DNA of 7,475 bases from contig DAOUOU010000138.1 in assembly GCA_030626465.1 (NCBI GenBank), positions 1-7,475 of the forward strand, read 5' to 3'. Below are positions 6,608-7,475 of the stretch, piece by piece. Within the stretch, counting starts at the first letter, position 1, and every line of letters starts with the position of its first letter. A program made the position numbers and the translations under genes. Below the pieces are notes generated by a model that had not been told where the DNA came from, did not search any database, and saw nothing but the letters and a program-made list of their open reading frames with translations. This DNA comes from Bacteroidales bacterium. GTDB taxonomy: Bacteria > Bacteroidota > Bacteroidia > Bacteroidales > UBA10428.

Positions 6608-7475
6608 TTATATCTTATGGAGTTCCTGATTCAATTCGGATTCAAAATAGAAAGAAATGCCCAGTGCCATTAAATCCTTTACAGGCCTGCAGTCGGGAGA
6701 ACAAATATGCCCGTGTTGATTTTTGGCTACTGCACCGCACCCTCCTCCGCAAGCCAATTGAAGGGTACAATCATTACATTGTTCGATGGATAAAACATCT
6801 CTGTCTTCCCATTCTGCTACTCTATCCTCGTCAAGAGATATTTCAGGATAAAATGTGCCCAGCTCCTCTCCTTTTTTGCCTACAGTTGCAGTGCAAGAAA
6901 ATATTTTTCCTGTATAATCAAAAGCCCACTCGGTCTTTGTTCCCGGACATGAATCAAACAGTGGATCGGGTAATTTCCCTTCTTCAAAAAGGAATTTTGA
7001 TATGGAAAAAGCAGGTTTATGAAATTCCAGAATCTCAGGATATTTCTTTAATAAATCATAAATATCATGGTACATACCCAATCTGGTGTATAATGTATCT
7101 GTTTCTTTCTGGCAATGGTGCAGTTCGTAATTTCTACCTAGCTGCGTTTTAAAAAGAGGATTTTCAGTCCATCCTTTTTCAATGGCATATCTGGCTAAAG
7201 CAGGGAGCTCATGCATATTATCCTTATCCACAACCATTCGTAAATTAACCGGAAGTCCTGCTTCAAGGGCCATATCAATACCTTTAACTATTTTATTAAA
7301 CGTGCTGTGTCCATTTTTCAGAGGTCTTCTTGCATCATGCTGCTGCCCGGCTCCATCAAGTGTCACCTGAATTTCTCTAATGGAAGCAGTAGTTAATAGA
7401 TCAATAAATGACTCCAGATGATATCCATTGGTAACAAGAGCAATATCCAGATTGCGCTGGTTCGTCTCAGAAATA
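6608..7475 (-). CDS. Radical SAM/SPASM domain protein, N-terminus beyond window edge
   Basis: The reading frame stays open to the right edge, so the gene is cut there; 288 C-terminal residues are visible. The internal GTG at 7364-7366 is not the start, because the 36 codons before it encode conserved radical SAM core: TNGYHL, then EIQVTLDG followed by HDARR, the usual strand-loop segments of the partial TIM barrel. The CxxxCxxC motif that binds the SAM-cleaving cluster must lie outside the window. The C-terminal part is a SPASM domain: Cx12Gx4C, then Cx2Cx5Cx3C (C233, C236, C242, C246 in visible-residue numbering), then Cx11C... ending in CSPDC (C258, C262). This supplies ligands for auxiliary Fe-S clusters. 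SPASM proteins include peptide maturases (RiPP-modifying enzymes, PqqE) and anaerobic sulfatase-maturating enzymes. The substrate here cannot be assigned. No precursor peptide or sulfatase is visible in the window. It is followed at 30 bp by the thioredoxin-reductase fusion. Confidence 0.9.
   Translation of the reverse strand, partial: ISETNQRNLDIALVTNGYHLESFIDLLTTASIREIQVTLDGAGQQHDARRPLKNGHSTFNKIVKGIDMALEAGLPVNLRMVVDKDNMHELPALARYAIEKGWTENPLFKTQLGRNYELHHCQKETDTLYTRLGMYHDIYDLLKKYPEILEFHKPAFSISKFLFEEGKLPDPLFDSCPGTKTEWAFDYTGKIFSCTATVGKKGEELGTFYPEISLDEDRVAEWEDRDVLSIEQCNDCTLQLACGGGCGAVAKNQHGHICSPDCRPVKDLMALGISFYFESELNQELHKI

Noticed and set aside
7364..7366. GTG as the start of the radical SAM protein
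   Set aside because: The frame is open upstream to the window edge and the 36 preceding codons encode conserved radical SAM core (TNGYHL, EIQ before VTLDG), so the gene extends off the window.
5325..7370. Plus-strand open frames at 5325-5687, 6664-7152 and 7182-7370
   Set aside because: They are antisense to the thioredoxin-reductase fusion and the radical SAM gene. The hydrophobic look of 5325-5687 comes from reverse reading of coding sequence.

Overview
The window looks like a chromosomal stretch of a Bacteroidota (Bacteroidetes) bacterium, probably an anaerobic or facultative member. The DNA is AT-rich. No gene start has a well-placed Shine-Dalgarno sequence. The divergent intergenic region holds matches to the Bacteroidota promoter consensus (TTTG, about 20 nt, TAnnTTTG). 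The proteins (an S9 peptidase lipoprotein, a large FAD/Fe-S 2-hydroxyacid dehydrogenase, a thioredoxin-thioredoxin reductase fusion and a SPASM radical SAM enzyme) fit that phylum. This assignment is inference from sequence style, not from a database search.

Layout. Positions 1-71 hold no gene, only a short 8-nt tandem repeat at the left edge. Positions 72-3014 (minus) encode a 980-residue FAD-linked oxidase fused to a Fe-S/CCG module, of the D-lactate / D-2-hydroxyglutarate dehydrogenase type. It is transcribed divergently from the next gene across a 141-159 bp promoter region. Positions 3174-5081 (plus; a longer start at 3156 is possible) encode a prolyl-oligopeptidase-family (S9) exopeptidase with a lipoprotein signal peptide. 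This gene converges on a minus-strand pair. The pair is a radical SAM/SPASM protein, cut by the right window edge (6608 to beyond 7475), followed 30 bp later by a single-chain thioredoxin + thioredoxin reductase (5306-6577). The 224 bp between the convergent genes is almost entirely a nested, imperfect inverted repeat (about 5096-5294) resembling a MITE or dispersed palindromic element.

How the parts may work together. The dehydrogenase and the peptidase are separate housekeeping-type functions (oxidation of a D-2-hydroxyacid in the cytoplasm or at the membrane; peptide trimming in the cell envelope). The radical SAM and thioredoxin/reductase genes are probably co-transcribed, so a redox partnership is possible but unproven. 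The most notable points are the N-terminal-thioredoxin arrangement of the fusion, the loss of the arginines that normally bind NADPH in its reductase half (HQFD in place of HRRD), and the unexplained nested palindrome. I see no CRISPR array, tRNA, rRNA, transposase or phage gene.
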